Shown here one piece after another: positions 1 through 10,227 of a DNA stretch of 64,000 nt. The notes below the pieces were generated by a model. That model had not been told where the DNA came from and searched no databases. It was given only the letters and a program-made list of their open reading frames with translations. The translations under genes were made by a program, and so were the position numbers. This DNA is from Rosenbergiella metrosideri (GTDB lineage: Bacteria; Pseudomonadota; Gammaproteobacteria; Enterobacterales; Enterobacteriaceae), in contig NZ_JALBCV010000001.1 in NCBI RefSeq assembly GCF_022602565.1, forward strand, positions 1 to 64,000. Reading direction: 5' to 3'. Numbering within the stretch: position 1 is the first letter of the stretch; each line of letters starts with the position of its first letter.

Positions 1-82
1 CTAATAATATTATGAGGACTAATAGAAAGCTCTTTATAAAAACCTTGTTCTATTTATAATCAAATAATTAATTGAGGTCGTC

Positions 83-421
83 GTGGATAATTCAGATATT
101 GTAAAACAAATCTATGGAATTAATTTATCATATCTCCTGCTGGCGCAAAGGATGCTAAAGGAAGATAAATATGCAGCATTTTATCGACTAGGAATGGAAG
201 AGAGATTAGCTGATAAAATAATGGAATTAAATCTTCACGAATTAGTGAAGCTCGCAGAAACGAATCAACTTATTTGTAAATTACGATTTGAACAAACAGA
301 GGTGATTGAGAAATTAACACAAGATTCGCGTGTGGATGATTTACAGCAAATTCATACGGGTATCATGTTAGCCAGTCATTTATTACAAGCGCGTACCGAT
401 AGTAAGCGACTCAGACAATAG
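83..421 (+). CDS. flhD: Flagellar master regulator subunit FlhD
   Basis: FlhD pairs with FlhC as the D4C2 activator of class 2 flagellar operons. The 112-residue product has the family's invariant stretches: [11 protein letters not shown] near residue 14, VKLAETNQL in the middle and [19 protein letters not shown] near residues 76-94. The length is close to the usual 116-119. The start is a GTG preceded by GAGG. It is followed 10 bases later by flhC, so the two are probably one operon. Only 82 bases of upstream sequence are in the window, so the large regulatory region typical of flhDC cannot be judged. The C-terminal tail is short and divergent, as is common in this family. Confidence 0.97.
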   Translation: MDNSDIVKQIYGINLSYLLLAQRMLKEDKYAAFYRLGMEERLADKIMELNLHELVKLAETNQLICKLRFEQTEVIEKLTQDSRVDDLQQIHTGIMLASHLLQARTDSKRLRQ

Positions 422-431
422 TGGGGAAGTT

Positions 432-1016
432 ATGAAAGAAAAAAGCGTGTTAAGAGAGGGGCAAGATATTCGTGTTGCAATGGACCTGATCCGACTGGGG
501 GCAAGATTACAGCTTTTAGAGAATGAGACCGTATTAAGTCGAGGCCGCTTAATTCGGCTCTATAAAGAGATTAAAGGTTCTCCCCCTCCTAAGGGAATGC
601 TCCCTTTTTCTACAGACTGGTTTATGACGTGGGAGCATAATATTCACGCGACGGTCTTTTATCATGCTTGGCAATTTCTAAGAAAGACGACAGAGAAAAC
701 CGATGTTGATTGTCTTATCCTTGCCTACCGCTTGTACTTGGAGCAATGCCCTGCCGAGGAGGAGGGGAGCGAACCCCTATTAGGTCTTACACGTGCATGG
801 ACGTTAATCCGTTTTGCTGAGAGTGGCATGATTGAGCTTTCGGCCTGTCGGCAGTGCCAAGGACATTTTATTAATCATGCACACCAGCCGAAAGGGAGCT
901 TTGTGTGCAGTCTATGCCAACCGCCCTCAAGGGCAATAAAAAAACGTAAACTTTGTTATTCCGAAGCCGATAAAGGGTATGAAGAGAATAAGGGGTTACG
1001 TTATGGAACATTATGA
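432..1016 (+). CDS. flhC: Flagellar master regulator subunit FlhC
   Basis: FlhC is the DNA-contacting partner of FlhD. The 194-residue protein keeps the [17 protein letters not shown]-type block (here with KGSPPP) and the four zinc-binding cysteines, C139-x2-C142 and C159-x2-C162, followed by the conserved QPPSRA segment. Length matches the family (about 192). It starts 10 bases after flhD. The 3' end of the gene also carries a complete sigma-28-type promoter (947-973) pointing at motA, so this stretch is both coding and regulatory. Confidence 0.97.
   Translation: MKEKSVLREGQDIRVAMDLIRLGARLQLLENETVLSRGRLIRLYKEIKGSPPPKGMLPFSTDWFMTWEHNIHATVFYHAWQFLRKTTEKTDVDCLILAYRLYLEQCPAEEEGSEPLLGLTRAWTLIRFAESGMIELSACRQCQGHFINHAHQPKGSFVCSLCQPPSRAIKKRKLCYSEADKGYEENKGLRYGTL
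947..973 (+). promoter_or_regulatory. Sigma-28 (FliA) promoter for motA operon
   Basis: TAAA (947-950), then exactly 15 bases, then GCCGATAA (966-973): an exact match to the enterobacterial FliA consensus TAAA-N15-GCCGATAA. It lies inside the last codons of flhC and about 130 bases before motA, so it should drive motA-motB-cheA-cheW as a class 3 unit. Assignment rests on sequence match and position only. Confidence 0.8.
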
Positions 1017-1101
1017 ATAACTAAATTCACGTTTCAGCAATATATCTATCAGTAACTCCTTTATTTAAAAAATCAGGGATGTACCTTGTTAGGGAGTGAC
1101 T

Positions 1102-1989
1102 GTGTTTATAATTATTGGCTATATTATAGTGACTGCATCGATTCTCGGTGGCTACGCAATGGTAGGTGGCCATATGGGAGCATTATACCAACCCTCAGAA
1201 TTGGTAATAATTGGCGGCGCGGGAGTAGGGGCTTTATTTGTTGGTAACAATGGTAAAGCCTTAAAAAAGACACTTACCTCAATACCCATATTATTTCGTG
1301 GTTCTAATTACACTAGGCAACATTATCTTTCATTGATGAGCCTGTTATTCAATATTATGTCTAAATCGAGGCAGCAGGGATTGTTATCAATAGAAAAAGA
1401 TATTGAAGATCCTAGTGTAAGTGAACTCTTTAACCAATATCCCAAACTCACGGCCGATCCCTTACTGATGCATTTTTTAACCGATTATTTGCGGCTGATG
1501 ATTAGCGGTAATATGAGCGCCTTAGAAATTGAATCGCTGATGGATGAGGAAATTGAGACCTGTGAACATGAAAACGATGTTCCCGCACAGAGTATCGCGG
1601 CAGTGGGAGATGCCTTACCCGCTTTTGGTATTGTTGCCGCGGTCATGGGTGTCGTCCATGCGCTCGCTTCTGCGGATAGACCTCCCGCCGAATTGGGTGA
1701 ACTTATCGCGCATGCGATGGTGGGTACCTTTTTAGGGATATTACTTTCGTACGGTTTTGTCTCGCCACTGGCAACTGTGCTGCGGCAGAAATCGGCAGAA
1801 AAAATTAAGATGCTGCAGTGTATTAAAGTGACCTTGTTGGCCAATCTGCATGGTTATGCACCGCAGGTAGCGGTAGAGTTTGGTCGTAAAGTGCTTTATA
1901 CCACTGAACGTCCGGCCTTCACCGAGCTCGAGGATTTTGTGCGTAACAATAAACCGGGTGTCCGTAGTGCGGAGGCCAGCGAAGAATGA
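1102..1989 (+). CDS. motA: Flagellar stator protein MotA
   Basis: MotA forms, with MotB, the inner-membrane proton channel that drives flagellar rotation. The protein has four hydrophobic segments (about residues 1-22, 34-52, 170-190, 200-222) and the conserved GDALPAFGIVAAVMG loop with the essential proline at 173. I chose the GTG at 1102 rather than the in-frame GTG at 1096: the ribosome binding site AGGGAG (1091-1096) overlaps the earlier codon and is 5 bases from 1102, and this start gives 295 residues, the E. coli length, beginning FIIIGY as the family does. It overlaps motB by 4 bases (ATGA). Confidence 0.96.
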   Translation: MFIIIGYIIVTASILGGYAMVGGHMGALYQPSELVIIGGAGVGALFVGNNGKALKKTLTSIPILFRGSNYTRQHYLSLMSLLFNIMSKSRQQGLLSIEKDIEDPSVSELFNQYPKLTADPLLMHFLTDYLRLMISGNMSALEIESLMDEEIETCEHENDVPAQSIAAVGDALPAFGIVAAVMGVVHALASADRPPAELGELIAHAMVGTFLGILLSYGFVSPLATVLRQKSAEKIKMLQCIKVTLLANLHGYAPQVAVEFGRKVLYTTERPAFTELEDFVRNNKPGVRSAEASEE

Positions 1990-2930
1990 AAGACTCTAGG
2001 CCGCCCATTATTGTTATTAAGAAGAAGAAGAAACATGCTCGTCATGATAGCCATGGCGCGTGGAAGATTGCTTATGCTGACTTTATGACGGCGATGATGG
2101 CTTTCTTTATGGTCATGTGGTTGATCTCCATTGCCGACCCACAAAAATTAGAATCATTGGCCGACTATTTTCGTATGCCTTTACGGGTCGCGATCTCACC
2201 TGGAAAACATCAAAGTGATGCGACCTCGATTATTCCTGGTGGTGAGGCGGGACAGAAAACAAACGCTATAGAAAGCTTACCTAACTCGTCGCGGAGCGAC
2301 AAGGATAAAGACCGCGACCGTAAAGCCTTACAAGGGATTAAAAATAGAATCGAACAACTACTGATCACCGATCCGCGATTGAAATCCTTACGGCCCCATC
2401 TATTTATCACCATGATTAATCGGGGATTGCGAATACAAATTATCGACAGTCAGCAACGCCCCATGTTTCTGAAAGGCAGTGCTAATATTGAGCCTTATAT
2501 GGCCGAAATTCTGCAGGGCTTGGCACCTATTCTCAATGATGTATCGAATAAAATCAGCATTGCAGGTCATACCGACAATTCCCCCTATGCGAACGGCGAT
2601 CATGGGTTTAGTAACTGGGAATTATCGACGCAGCGGGCCAATGCATCGCGGAGGGAGCTAGTGAAAGCCGGATTGGTTGAGGGAAAGGTACTGAGAGTTA
2701 TCGGTATGTCAGACACCATGAATATGAAGGGTGTTGACTCCGATGCACCGGAAAACCGCCGGATTAGTTTGCTGCTCTTAACCCATGATGCCGAAAAAGA
2801 AGTGGAAAAGGAGAATCATGAAGGCCAAGCATTGGTCATCACTGCGGCAGGTGAACTGCAGCGTGCGATGACATCACAGAGTACGGAACAGGATAATCAC
2901 GACCCACAGCCGACGGAGAGGAAAGAGTAA
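1986..2930 (+). CDS. motB: Flagellar stator protein MotB
   Basis: MotB is the peptidoglycan-anchored half of the stator. A basic cytoplasmic N-terminus with a run of five lysines (12-16) is followed by one membrane segment starting AYADFMTAMMAFF, which contains the proton-carrying Asp32. The C-terminal half is an OmpA-like peptidoglycan-binding domain with SGHTD-type (here AGHTDNSPYA) and NWELSTQRANASRREL motifs. Length is 314 residues against about 308 in E. coli. It is translationally coupled to motA and ends 3 bases before cheA. Confidence 0.96.
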   Translation: MKDSRPPIIVIKKKKKHARHDSHGAWKIAYADFMTAMMAFFMVMWLISIADPQKLESLADYFRMPLRVAISPGKHQSDATSIIPGGEAGQKTNAIESLPNSSRSDKDKDRDRKALQGIKNRIEQLLITDPRLKSLRPHLFITMINRGLRIQIIDSQQRPMFLKGSANIEPYMAEILQGLAPILNDVSNKISIAGHTDNSPYANGDHGFSNWELSTQRANASRRELVKAGLVEGKVLRVIGMSDTMNMKGVDSDAPENRRISLLLLTHDAEKEVEKENHEGQALVITAAGELQRAMTSQSTEQDNHDPQPTERKE

Positions 2931-2933
2931 AGA

Positions 2934-4880
2934 ATGGATATCTCTGATTTTTCTCAAACATTTTTTGATGAAGCAGATGAATTGTTGGCTGACATGGAAC
3001 AGCACTTGCTGGCGCTGGAACCCTCCAATCCTGATTCAGAACAACTTAATGCAATATTTCGAGCAGCGCATTCCATTAAGGGCGGTGCGGGAACCTTTGG
3101 TTTTAGCATTCTGCAAGAAACCACACATATTTTAGAAAATATTCTCGATAATGCGCGATGCGGCGAATTGTCGTTAACCAGTCAGCTTATTGATCTCTTT
3201 TTGGAAACCAAAGATATCATGCAAGACCAACTCAATGCCTATAAAAGCTCTGCACAACCGGATGAAGCGACCTTTCAGTATATTTGTGAAATGTTACGCA
3301 AAATTGCGCTGAACCAGCCCGCGACAGCCATGGCAACCCCAGTCGTCAGTGATGTTATAGAGGCTGCCCCCCCACTACAGACGGAGCAGACAGTCAGGAT
3401 AAAACTGTCGCGTCTAAAGCGTGCGGAAGCCGAGTTACTGCTGCAAGAAATAAACCATCTTGGCTCGGTCACGTTGCTCGGTCAGGATGCCGAGAGCTTG
3501 GATCTGCAGGTCAATGGAGTCAGTCGAGAGGCGTTGATTGCGGTACTCTGCTTTATCATTAATGAAGATCAAATTAGTTTTCCTGAAATAGGATCTTCGC
3601 CATTGTTATCCAACGACGAGGCTGGGGTTAAGGCGACCTCGCCACCACCGACACCGCCAACAGCCAGTAAACCTGCGGCGGCGAAAGCACCAGATAGCGG
3701 CAGTATTCGAGTTGCGGTGGAGAAAGTGGATCAGCTCATCAACTTGGTCGGAGAGTTAGTCATCACCCAATCAATGCTTTTACAGCACGTTTCAGAATTA
3801 GAGCCGACCCTGCACGGGGCATTGTTTAATACGGTGAATCAACTTGAGCGTAACGCTCGCGATTTACAAGAGTCGGTCATGTCGATACGTATGATGCCGA
3901 TGGAGTATGTCTTTAGCCGTTTTCCTCGGCTCGTTCGAGACTTAGCGGCGAAGCTGGGTAAAAAAGTGGAGCTCACACTGCAAGGCGGCTCGACGGAATT
4001 GGATAAGAGTCTGATTGAACGGATTATCGATCCATTAACCCATCTGGTGCGCAACAGCTTGGATCATGGTGTGGAATTGGCAGAAAAACGTCGTGCAGCG
4101 GGAAAATCGGCGGAGGGAAACCTCGTTCTGTCGGCAGAACATCGCGGCGGCAGTATCTGTATTGAGGTGACCGATGACGGCGCGGGATTAGATTTGGATC
4201 GGATCTATCAAAAAGCCCTCAGTTCAGGTATTGCAGTACATGACTCGATGAGTCTAGAGGAAATTGCACAGCTTATTTTTGCCCCCGGTTTTTCGACCGC
4301 AGAACACGTTACCGATGTTTCAGGTCGTGGCGTCGGGATGGATGTGGTCAAACGTAATATCCAAGATATGGGCGGCCATGTTGAGATAGCGACCCAACCC
4401 GGTAAAGGGACGACTATCCGTATTTTATTACCCCTGACATTGGCCATACTGGATGGGATGTCAGTCAAAAGTGGCAATGAAGTCTTTATTGTGCCGGTCA
4501 ACGCTGTGATGGAATCCTTACAGCCTCGTAAGAGCGAATTAAAATATTTGGCGGGTGGCGAACGTGTCTTGGAAGTCCGTGGCGAATATCTTCCGCTTAT
4601 TTCGCTTGCGAATATCTTTGATATTGATAGCGCTCGTGAAGATCCGACCGAAGGTATTGTGATTATTTTACAAAATGCCGGTAAACGCTTTGCATTATTG
4701 GTCGATTATTTAATGGGGCAGCATCAAGTTGTTGTGAAGAATTTAGAAAGTAATTATCGACGAGTTCAGGGGATCTCTGCGGCAACCATTATGGGGGATG
4801 GCAGTGTTGCGTTTATTGTCGATGTCCCCGTATTGCAAGCGGTTAATCGTGAAAAGATTTCATCACAAAGCGACAATTAA
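2934..4880 (+). CDS. cheA: Chemotaxis histidine kinase CheA
   Basis: CheA autophosphorylates and passes phosphate to CheY and CheB. Domains in order: P1 Hpt with the phosphorylated His46 in RAAHSIKGGAGTFGF; P2 CheY/CheB-docking (about 155-225); a proline/alanine linker (about 230-260); P3 dimerisation; P4 HATPase with the N-box LVRNSLDHGVE and a GRGVGMDVVK lid region; P5 CheW-like domain from about residue 510. Length 648 against 654 in E. coli. It follows motB by 3 bases and precedes cheW by 15, consistent with a motABcheAW operon. In E. coli an internal start gives CheA-short; I did not try to place one here. Confidence 0.97.
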   Translation: MDISDFSQTFFDEADELLADMEQHLLALEPSNPDSEQLNAIFRAAHSIKGGAGTFGFSILQETTHILENILDNARCGELSLTSQLIDLFLETKDIMQDQLNAYKSSAQPDEATFQYICEMLRKIALNQPATAMATPVVSDVIEAAPPLQTEQTVRIKLSRLKRAEAELLLQEINHLGSVTLLGQDAESLDLQVNGVSREALIAVLCFIINEDQISFPEIGSSPLLSNDEAGVKATSPPPTPPTASKPAAAKAPDSGSIRVAVEKVDQLINLVGELVITQSMLLQHVSELEPTLHGALFNTVNQLERNARDLQESVMSIRMMPMEYVFSRFPRLVRDLAAKLGKKVELTLQGGSTELDKSLIERIIDPLTHLVRNSLDHGVELAEKRRAAGKSAEGNLVLSAEHRGGSICIEVTDDGAGLDLDRIYQKALSSGIAVHDSMSLEEIAQLIFAPGFSTAEHVTDVSGRGVGMDVVKRNIQDMGGHVEIATQPGKGTTIRILLPLTLAILDGMSVKSGNEVFIVPVNAVMESLQPRKSELKYLAGGERVLEVRGEYLPLISLANIFDIDSAREDPTEGIVIILQNAGKRFALLVDYLMGQHQVVVKNLESNYRRVQGISAATIMGDGSVAFIVDVPVLQAVNREKISSQSDN

Positions 4881-4895
4881 TTCTCAGGAAAAGCT

Positions 4896-5375
4896 ATGGA
4901 AAGTAAAAATGAAGAGGGCCAGAGCCAAGAGTATCTTATTTTTACCTTGGGTAAGGAAGAATATGGCATCGATATTTTAAAGGTGCAAGAAATTCGCGGT
5001 TATGATCAGGTAACGCGAATAGCCAACACGCCAAAATTCATCAAAGGGGTCACTAATTTACGTGGTGTAATTGTACCGATTATTGATCTAAGAATTAAGT
5101 TTGCCCAAGAAAATATCGCCTATAACGATAACACGGTGGTGATCGTGCTGAATTTAGCGGAACGCATAGTCGGCATTGTGGTGGATGGGGTGTCCGATGT
5201 TCTCGCGTTGACAGCCGAAGATATCCGGGCTGCACCGGAATTTAGCGTCACCTTGTCCACAGAATATCTCACAGGACTTGGCGCCCATGGCGAGAGGATG
5301 TTGATTCTGGTTGATATTCAGAAGTTACTCAATAGTGAAGAAATGGCGTTAGTCGACCGACTGCATGCTGGTTAA
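4896..5375 (+). CDS. cheW: Chemotaxis adaptor CheW
   Basis: CheW links receptors to CheA in the polar array. The 159-residue protein is a single CheW-like SH3-type domain with the typical [20 protein letters not shown] opening and the [14 protein letters not shown] core. The N-terminus is short and acidic. It begins 15 bases after cheA, and a sigma-28 promoter for the next gene starts about 20 bases after its stop, so the receptor gene probably has its own transcript as well. Confidence 0.97.
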   Translation: MESKNEEGQSQEYLIFTLGKEEYGIDILKVQEIRGYDQVTRIANTPKFIKGVTNLRGVIVPIIDLRIKFAQENIAYNDNTVVIVLNLAERIVGIVVDGVSDVLALTAEDIRAAPEFSVTLSTEYLTGLGAHGERMLILVDIQKLLNSEEMALVDRLHAG

Positions 5376-5394
5376 TGCGTCGTTATCGGCATTA

Positions 5395-5421
5395 TAAAGA
5401 AAAGGATGCGATTACCGATAA
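5395..5421 (+). promoter_or_regulatory. Sigma-28 (FliA) promoter for the receptor gene
   Basis: TAAA (5395-5398), 15 bases, then ACCGATAA (5414-5421), seven of eight matches to GCCGATAA. It sits 33 bases before the receptor start codon and after the cheW stop, the usual position for a class 3 chemotaxis promoter. Confidence 0.75.
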
Positions 5422-5453
5422 GGTAATTATATAAAAGGACAATAGGGGACCCT

Positions 5454-7118
5454 ATGTTACGCAAGCTTAAAGTTGTCACCAGTTTATTATTAATTCTTTG
5501 TATTATGGGCGTACTACAGATTGTCAGTAGTGCACTTTTTTTAGAAATGTCGAAAGATAACCAAACGATATTTTCGCAGAACCAAAAATTGAGAGTGCAA
5601 CAGCAAAGTATTTCTGATGCGACCTCCTTTTTATTAGAAGCCCGATCGAATATTAACTTTGGCATGATCTATTCGTTACAAAGCGCCAAGGAAGAGGGCT
5701 TTGATGGAAAAATTAAAAAATTTTTAAGTAGCGCAGAAGAGAATATTCAGCAAGCAGACGATGAATATAAAATTTTCTGGAATACCTTTAGTGATAAAGA
5801 AAAAGAAGATTCTAAACTTGATGCCATGGGGCGGGCGTTTGTTGAGTATCGTAATGGACTGAATACATTATTAGCCTTACTGCGCGAAGGGAAAGTGAAA
5901 GAGTTTATGACCACCCCGGTTATGGATAAGCAAAAAAACTTCGATAACAAAATGAATCAATGGTATGCCAAAAATGAGAAAGAAGTAGAAATTGGTATCG
6001 ACCATAGTCGCGAGCAATATGATCACGCATTAATTTTAACCGGTATTTTTATCGCGATTACGCTATTTGTTATCTTTCTGGCTTGGGTGGGGATCCACCG
6101 CGTATTACTTAAACCGTTACATGCGTGTATCCATCATATTCAAAATGTGGCGCGCGGTGACCTGACGCAATCGATCGAGATTGTCAGTCAAAATGAGATG
6201 GGCGAGTTGCTTACAACGGTAAGGCATATGCAGGATGAGCTAAAACATACCGTCGGATTGGTGCGGGATAGCTCGGAATCAATATTCAGTGGTGCCAGCG
6301 AAATAGCGAATGGCAGTAACGATCTATCGGCCCGTACCGAACAGCAAGCGGCTTCGCTTGAAGAGACAGCCTCCAGTATGGAGCAGCTGACCGCGACCGT
6401 AAAACAGAATGCCGAGAATGCTCGCCAAGCTTCGCAATTAGCCTTGAATGCGTCAGAGACGGCGCGCCATGGTGGCAATGTTGTCGATAACGTGGTGACT
6501 ACCATGAAAGATATTGCCGACAGCTCTAAGAAAATTTCAGATATCACCAGCGTGATCGATGGGATTGCTTTCCAAACCAATATCCTGGCCCTCAATGCGG
6601 CGGTCGAAGCTGCCCGTGCCGGCGAGCAGGGGCGTGGATTCGCCGTGGTAGCAGGAGAAGTCCGTAACCTCGCCCAACGCAGCGCCCAAGCAGCAAAAGA
6701 GATAAAAATCCTCATTGAAGACTCTGTTAATCGTATCGATTCAGGCTCGCAGTTAGTCGAAAATGCTGGGGTGACGATGGGTGAAATCGTCAATGCCGTG
6801 ACGCGTGTCACCGATATTATGGGAGAGATTGCTTCAGCCTCTGAAGAGCAAAGTCGCGGTATCGATCTGGTGAGTACGGCGGTGACAGAGATGGACCAAG
6901 TCACTCAGCAAAATGCCACCTTAGTCGAAGAGTCTGCCACGGCAGCGGCAACCTTAGAAGAGCAAGCCGGACTCCTTAGACAAGCCGTCGCAGTGTTCCG
7001 TGTCGGGCAGGCTTCCTCCTCTCCGCCGGTCAGTCACGCGGCACCGAAACACGCCTCAGCAACCGCGAACACTAGCAGTGTGGGCCAAATATCAAATAAC
7101 GATTGGGAAACATTTTAA
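5454..7118 (+). CDS. Methyl-accepting chemotaxis protein, Tsr-type
   Basis: Transmembrane chemoreceptor of 554 residues, the size of Tsr (551). Layout: membrane segment 1 (about 7-29), periplasmic four-helix ligand domain with an arginine in ARSNINFG where Tar/Tsr place a ligand-contacting arginine, membrane segment 2 (about 190-213), HAMP (about 214-266), methylation helices with [22 protein letters not shown], and the signalling tip with [20 protein letters not shown]. The cytoplasmic half is very close to Tsr; the periplasmic half is divergent, so the ligand is uncertain. The last five residues are DWETF, a variant of the NWETF tether for CheR/CheB. It is the only receptor between cheW and cheR, where E. 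coli has tar and tap. Confidence 0.93.
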   Translation: MLRKLKVVTSLLLILCIMGVLQIVSSALFLEMSKDNQTIFSQNQKLRVQQQSISDATSFLLEARSNINFGMIYSLQSAKEEGFDGKIKKFLSSAEENIQQADDEYKIFWNTFSDKEKEDSKLDAMGRAFVEYRNGLNTLLALLREGKVKEFMTTPVMDKQKNFDNKMNQWYAKNEKEVEIGIDHSREQYDHALILTGIFIAITLFVIFLAWVGIHRVLLKPLHACIHHIQNVARGDLTQSIEIVSQNEMGELLTTVRHMQDELKHTVGLVRDSSESIFSGASEIANGSNDLSARTEQQAASLEETASSMEQLTATVKQNAENARQASQLALNASETARHGGNVVDNVVTTMKDIADSSKKISDITSVIDGIAFQTNILALNAAVEAARAGEQGRGFAVVAGEVRNLAQRSAQAAKEIKILIEDSVNRIDSGSQLVENAGVTMGEIVNAVTRVTDIMGEIASASEEQSRGIDLVSTAVTEMDQVTQQNATLVEESATAAATLEEQAGLLRQAVAVFRVGQASSSPPVSHAAPKHASATANTSSVGQISNNDWETF

Positions 7119-7132
7119 TTTATCCACTCACT

Positions 7133-7162
7133 CGGGAAGTCCGCCTTTGAGGGGGCTTCCCG
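7133..7162 (+). other. Hairpin between receptor gene and cheR
   Basis: CGGGAAG (7133-7139) pairs with CTTCCCG (7156-7162) and the stem can extend inward with G-U pairs. No T run follows, so it is more likely an mRNA-stabilising or partial attenuating hairpin than a full terminator. Confidence 0.45.
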
Positions 7163-7187
7163 CCTTAAGTCAATAAGCGAAGGGATC

Positions 7188-8054
7188 ATGCATAAACAAC
7201 CCCCCAATACTCCGTCCACCTCCGCTGCGACGCAAAGTGGGCGTTACGAATTATCGGCACAAGATTTTCAGAAAATATCGGCGTTAATTTATCAGCGTGC
7301 CGGTATTGTACTGGCCGCCCATAAGCAAGAAATGGTCTATAACCGACTGTTAAGGCGAGTTAGGGCGCTGAATCTGGCTAATTTTAGTCAATATATTCAA
7401 TTTTTAGAGAAAAATCCGCAGAGCAGCGAGTGGCAAGAGTTCACCAATGCATTAACCACTAATCTCACGGCTTTTTTTCGTGAGGCGCACCATTTTCCCA
7501 TTCTCGCTCAGCGCGCTCGGCAACATAAAGGCTGCTTTACGCTGTGGTGCTGTGCAGCCTCTACCGGCGAAGAGCCTTGGTCACTGGCGATCACCTTAGC
7601 GGAATCATTGGGGCTGGGACCTGGGCGTTTTCAGATCTATGCCAGTGATATCGATACACATGTCTTAGAGAAGGGTAAGCAGGGGATCTATCGCCAAGAG
7701 AACCTGTCGATGCTTACTCCTGAGCAGTTACAACGCTACTTCTTTAAAGGAACGGGTGAACACAGTGGTCTGGTTAGGGTAAGGCCTGAACTGGCCGCCA
7801 CCGTCAGTTTTTATCCGCTCAATTTATTGTCTCCCGAGTGGAAACTGAAAGAGAAAGTCGATGCAATTTTCTGCCGTAACGTAATGATATATTTCGATAA
7901 AAAAACACAACAGACCATTCTAAGTCGAATGGCCAATCTCCTTCAGCCTGATGGGTTACTGTTTGCTGGCCATTCAGAAAACTTAAGTCAGCTTAGTACT
8001 GACTTTTCACTACAGGGTCAAACCGTTTACCGACTTGCGGAGAAGAAGAAATGA
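7188..8054 (+). CDS. cheR: Chemotaxis protein methyltransferase CheR
   Basis: CheR uses S-adenosylmethionine to methylate glutamates on the receptor. The 288-residue protein has the N-terminal all-alpha CheR domain ([26 protein letters not shown]) and the C-terminal methyltransferase fold with [15 protein letters not shown] (SAM loop), [15 protein letters not shown] and AGHSENL motifs. A low-complexity Ser/Thr/Pro N-terminus precedes the domain. The start has AAGGGA just upstream. It overlaps cheB by 4 bases, so the two opposing receptor enzymes are coupled. Confidence 0.97.
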   Translation: MHKQPPNTPSTSAATQSGRYELSAQDFQKISALIYQRAGIVLAAHKQEMVYNRLLRRVRALNLANFSQYIQFLEKNPQSSEWQEFTNALTTNLTAFFREAHHFPILAQRARQHKGCFTLWCCAASTGEEPWSLAITLAESLGLGPGRFQIYASDIDTHVLEKGKQGIYRQENLSMLTPEQLQRYFFKGTGEHSGLVRVRPELAATVSFYPLNLLSPEWKLKEKVDAIFCRNVMIYFDKKTQQTILSRMANLLQPDGLLFAGHSENLSQLSTDFSLQGQTVYRLAEKKK

Positions 8055-9100
8055 GCAAGATAAGCGTGCTGTGTGTTGATGATTCTGCGTTAATACGCCA
8101 GCTAATGACCGAGATTGTTAACAGTCAAAAAGATATGGTTATGGTCGCTACGGCACCTGACCCCTTAGTGGCCCGTGAGCTTATCAAGCAACATAACCCG
8201 ATGGTCCTAACGTTAGATGTGGAGATGCCTAAGATGGATGGTCTCGATTTCTTGGAGAAGTTGATGCGCTTGAGACCTATGCCAGTGGTGATGATCTCTT
8301 CGCTAACCGATCGGGGATCTGAGGTCACGTTGCGTGCACTTGAGCTGGGGGCCGTCGATTTTGTGACTAAACCGCAAATCGGGATTCGCGATGGCATTAT
8401 GCAATATGGTGAAAAAATCTGTGAAAAAATCAGATCCGCCGCGCAGGCACGTCTGCCAAGTTATACGCAGCGTACCGCGGTGAAACCCGTATCGCTGAAA
8501 ACGCTGATCGGCAGTGAGAAAGTCATTGCCATTGGTGCATCAACCGGTGGGACAGAAGCGATTCGACAAGTACTTGAGCCGCTCCCGCCCGCCTGTCCAG
8601 CCGTTTTGATCACACAACATATGCCCGCAGGTTTTACCCACTCTTTCGCTGAGCGGCTAAACCGAATCTGCCAGATTACGGTGAAAGAGGCTGAGCAGGG
8701 TGAACGTGTCCTTCCTGGCCATGCCTATATCGCACCCGGTGATAAGCATATGGAGCTTGCACGTTCTGGAGCCAATTACCAAATTCGGTTACTTGATACG
8801 CCCCCCGTGAATCGTCACCGACCCGCAGTCGATGTGCTGTTCAACTCCGTTGCACAGTGTGCTGGACGGAATGCCGTGGGCGTCTTATTGACCGGAATGG
8901 GAAACGATGGCGCGGCCGGGTTGTTAGAGATGAAAAAGGCAGGCAGTTGGACAATTGCCCAGAATGAAGCCAGCTGTGTGGTGTACGGCATGCCGCGTGA
9001 GGCCGTATTGCTTAATGCGACCTCTGAAGTCACCCACCTTGATGAGATCAGCCAGCATATGGTGAGTCGCCTCGCCTCGGGACAAGCTATACGTATTTAA
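8051..9100 (+). CDS. cheB: Chemotaxis response regulator methylesterase CheB
   Basis: CheB removes methyl groups and deamidates receptors. It has an N-terminal receiver domain with DD at 10-11 and the phosphorylated Asp56 in [12 protein letters not shown], a linker, and a C-terminal methylesterase with the catalytic triad motifs [11 protein letters not shown] (Ser), TQHMPAGFT (His) and [10 protein letters not shown] (Asp). The length of 349 residues equals that of E. coli CheB. The start overlaps cheR. Confidence 0.97.
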   Translation: MSKISVLCVDDSALIRQLMTEIVNSQKDMVMVATAPDPLVARELIKQHNPMVLTLDVEMPKMDGLDFLEKLMRLRPMPVVMISSLTDRGSEVTLRALELGAVDFVTKPQIGIRDGIMQYGEKICEKIRSAAQARLPSYTQRTAVKPVSLKTLIGSEKVIAIGASTGGTEAIRQVLEPLPPACPAVLITQHMPAGFTHSFAERLNRICQITVKEAEQGERVLPGHAYIAPGDKHMELARSGANYQIRLLDTPPVNRHRPAVDVLFNSVAQCAGRNAVGVLLTGMGNDGAAGLLEMKKAGSWTIAQNEASCVVYGMPREAVLLNATSEVTHLDEISQHMVSRLASGQAIRI

Positions 9101-9147
9101 TAACAGTCGAATTATCGAGACACATTAACGCAAATAAGGAAAGGATC

Positions 9148-9537
9148 ATGGCAGATAACTCTCTGAATTTTTTAGTCGTAGACGACTTTACGACAATGCG
9201 TCGTATCGTCAGAAATCTATTAAAAGAACTGGGTTTTACCAATGTCGATGAAGCGGAAGACGGGCAAGATGCCTTAAATAAGCTGCAAGCGGGTAACTTT
9301 GATTTTGTTATTTCTGATTGGAATATGCCAAATATGGATGGCTTAGCCCTGTTAAAAACCCTCCGTGCAGAGGAACGTTTTGCCAACTTACCGGTGTTGA
9401 TGGTAACGGCAGAGGCAAAAAAAGAGAATATTATTGCGGCGGCACAAGCGGGGGCAAGCGGTTATGTCGTGAAGCCTTTTACTGCGGCAATCTTAGAAGA
9501 AAAGCTGAATAAAATCTTCGAAAAATACGGAATGTAA
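9148..9537 (+). CDS. cheY: Chemotaxis response regulator CheY
   Basis: Single receiver domain of 129 residues that, when phosphorylated by CheA, binds FliM and reverses the motor. Asp12, Asp13, phosphorylated Asp57 ([10 protein letters not shown]), Thr87-type TAEA and Lys109-type VVKPF are all present, so the protein looks fully functional. A strong GGAAAGGA ribosome binding site precedes the ATG. It is 10 bases upstream of cheZ. Confidence 0.98.
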   Translation: MADNSLNFLVVDDFTTMRRIVRNLLKELGFTNVDEAEDGQDALNKLQAGNFDFVISDWNMPNMDGLALLKTLRAEERFANLPVLMVTAEAKKENIIAAAQAGASGYVVKPFTAAILEEKLNKIFEKYGM

Positions 9538-9546
9538 GGAGTTCCT

Positions 9547-10188
9547 ATGAGCCATTCCTTACCGCCTAACGATAACGATCCTATGTCAGATATCATCGTT
9601 CGTTTGGGATCTTTGACACGGATGTTACGGGACAGTTTGCAGGAGTTAGGCCTTGAGCAGGCGATTGCGGATGCTGCTGATGCGATTCCCGATGCCCGTG
9701 GCCGATTGACCTATGTGGTCGAGATGACGACGCAGGCAGCGAATCGCGTATTGACCTGCGTGGAGCAAGCACAACCTGAACAAGATCAGCTAAAACAGCA
9801 AGCAGAGGTGCTACAAACGCGCTGGGACCAGTGGTTTGAAGCCCCGAAAAGCTTTGACGAAGCCAAGGCGCTGGTTACCGCGACACGGGAACATCTCGCC
9901 AGTATTCCTGTCATTACCGGGAGAACCAATCAGCTATTGTTGGAGATCATGATGGCGCAGGATTTCCAAGACCTCACCGGCCAAGTCATAAAAAAAATGA
10001 TGCACGTTGTGGAGCAAATCGAAACTCAGCTGTTGATGGTATTGCTCGATAATATTCCAGATAACGCACGCGTCAGTCCAACCCAGAAAAATAGTCTATT
10101 GAATGGTCCGCAGATCGATACCACCGCCAGTGGCGTGATTGCCGACCAGTCACAAGTGGACGATTTATTAGATAGCCTCGGATTTTAG
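9547..10188 (+). CDS. cheZ: Protein phosphatase CheZ
   Basis: CheZ dephosphorylates CheY-P. The 213-residue protein (E. coli 214) is mostly helical, with the catalytic glutamine region [18 protein letters not shown] near residues 138-156 and the C-terminal CheY-binding peptide [13 protein letters not shown]. It closes the chemotaxis gene run; an inverted repeat follows before flhB. Confidence 0.97.
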   Translation: MSHSLPPNDNDPMSDIIVRLGSLTRMLRDSLQELGLEQAIADAADAIPDARGRLTYVVEMTTQAANRVLTCVEQAQPEQDQLKQQAEVLQTRWDQWFEAPKSFDEAKALVTATREHLASIPVITGRTNQLLLEIMMAQDFQDLTGQVIKKMMHVVEQIETQLLMVLLDNIPDNARVSPTQKNSLLNGPQIDTTASGVIADQSQVDDLLDSLGF

Positions 10189-10227
10189 GCCTAAGCGCCG
10201 GGTACTTTACTCGTCGTGGTAAGGGGG

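Noticed and set aside
1021-1048. CTAAA after flhC as a FliA -35 for motA
   Set aside because: No GCCGATAA-like element at the right spacing; the exact site is at 947-973.
6188-6904. 238-codon minus-strand frame inside the receptor gene
   Set aside because: Shadow of a strongly conserved, codon-biased receptor; low-complexity Ser/Ala-rich product.
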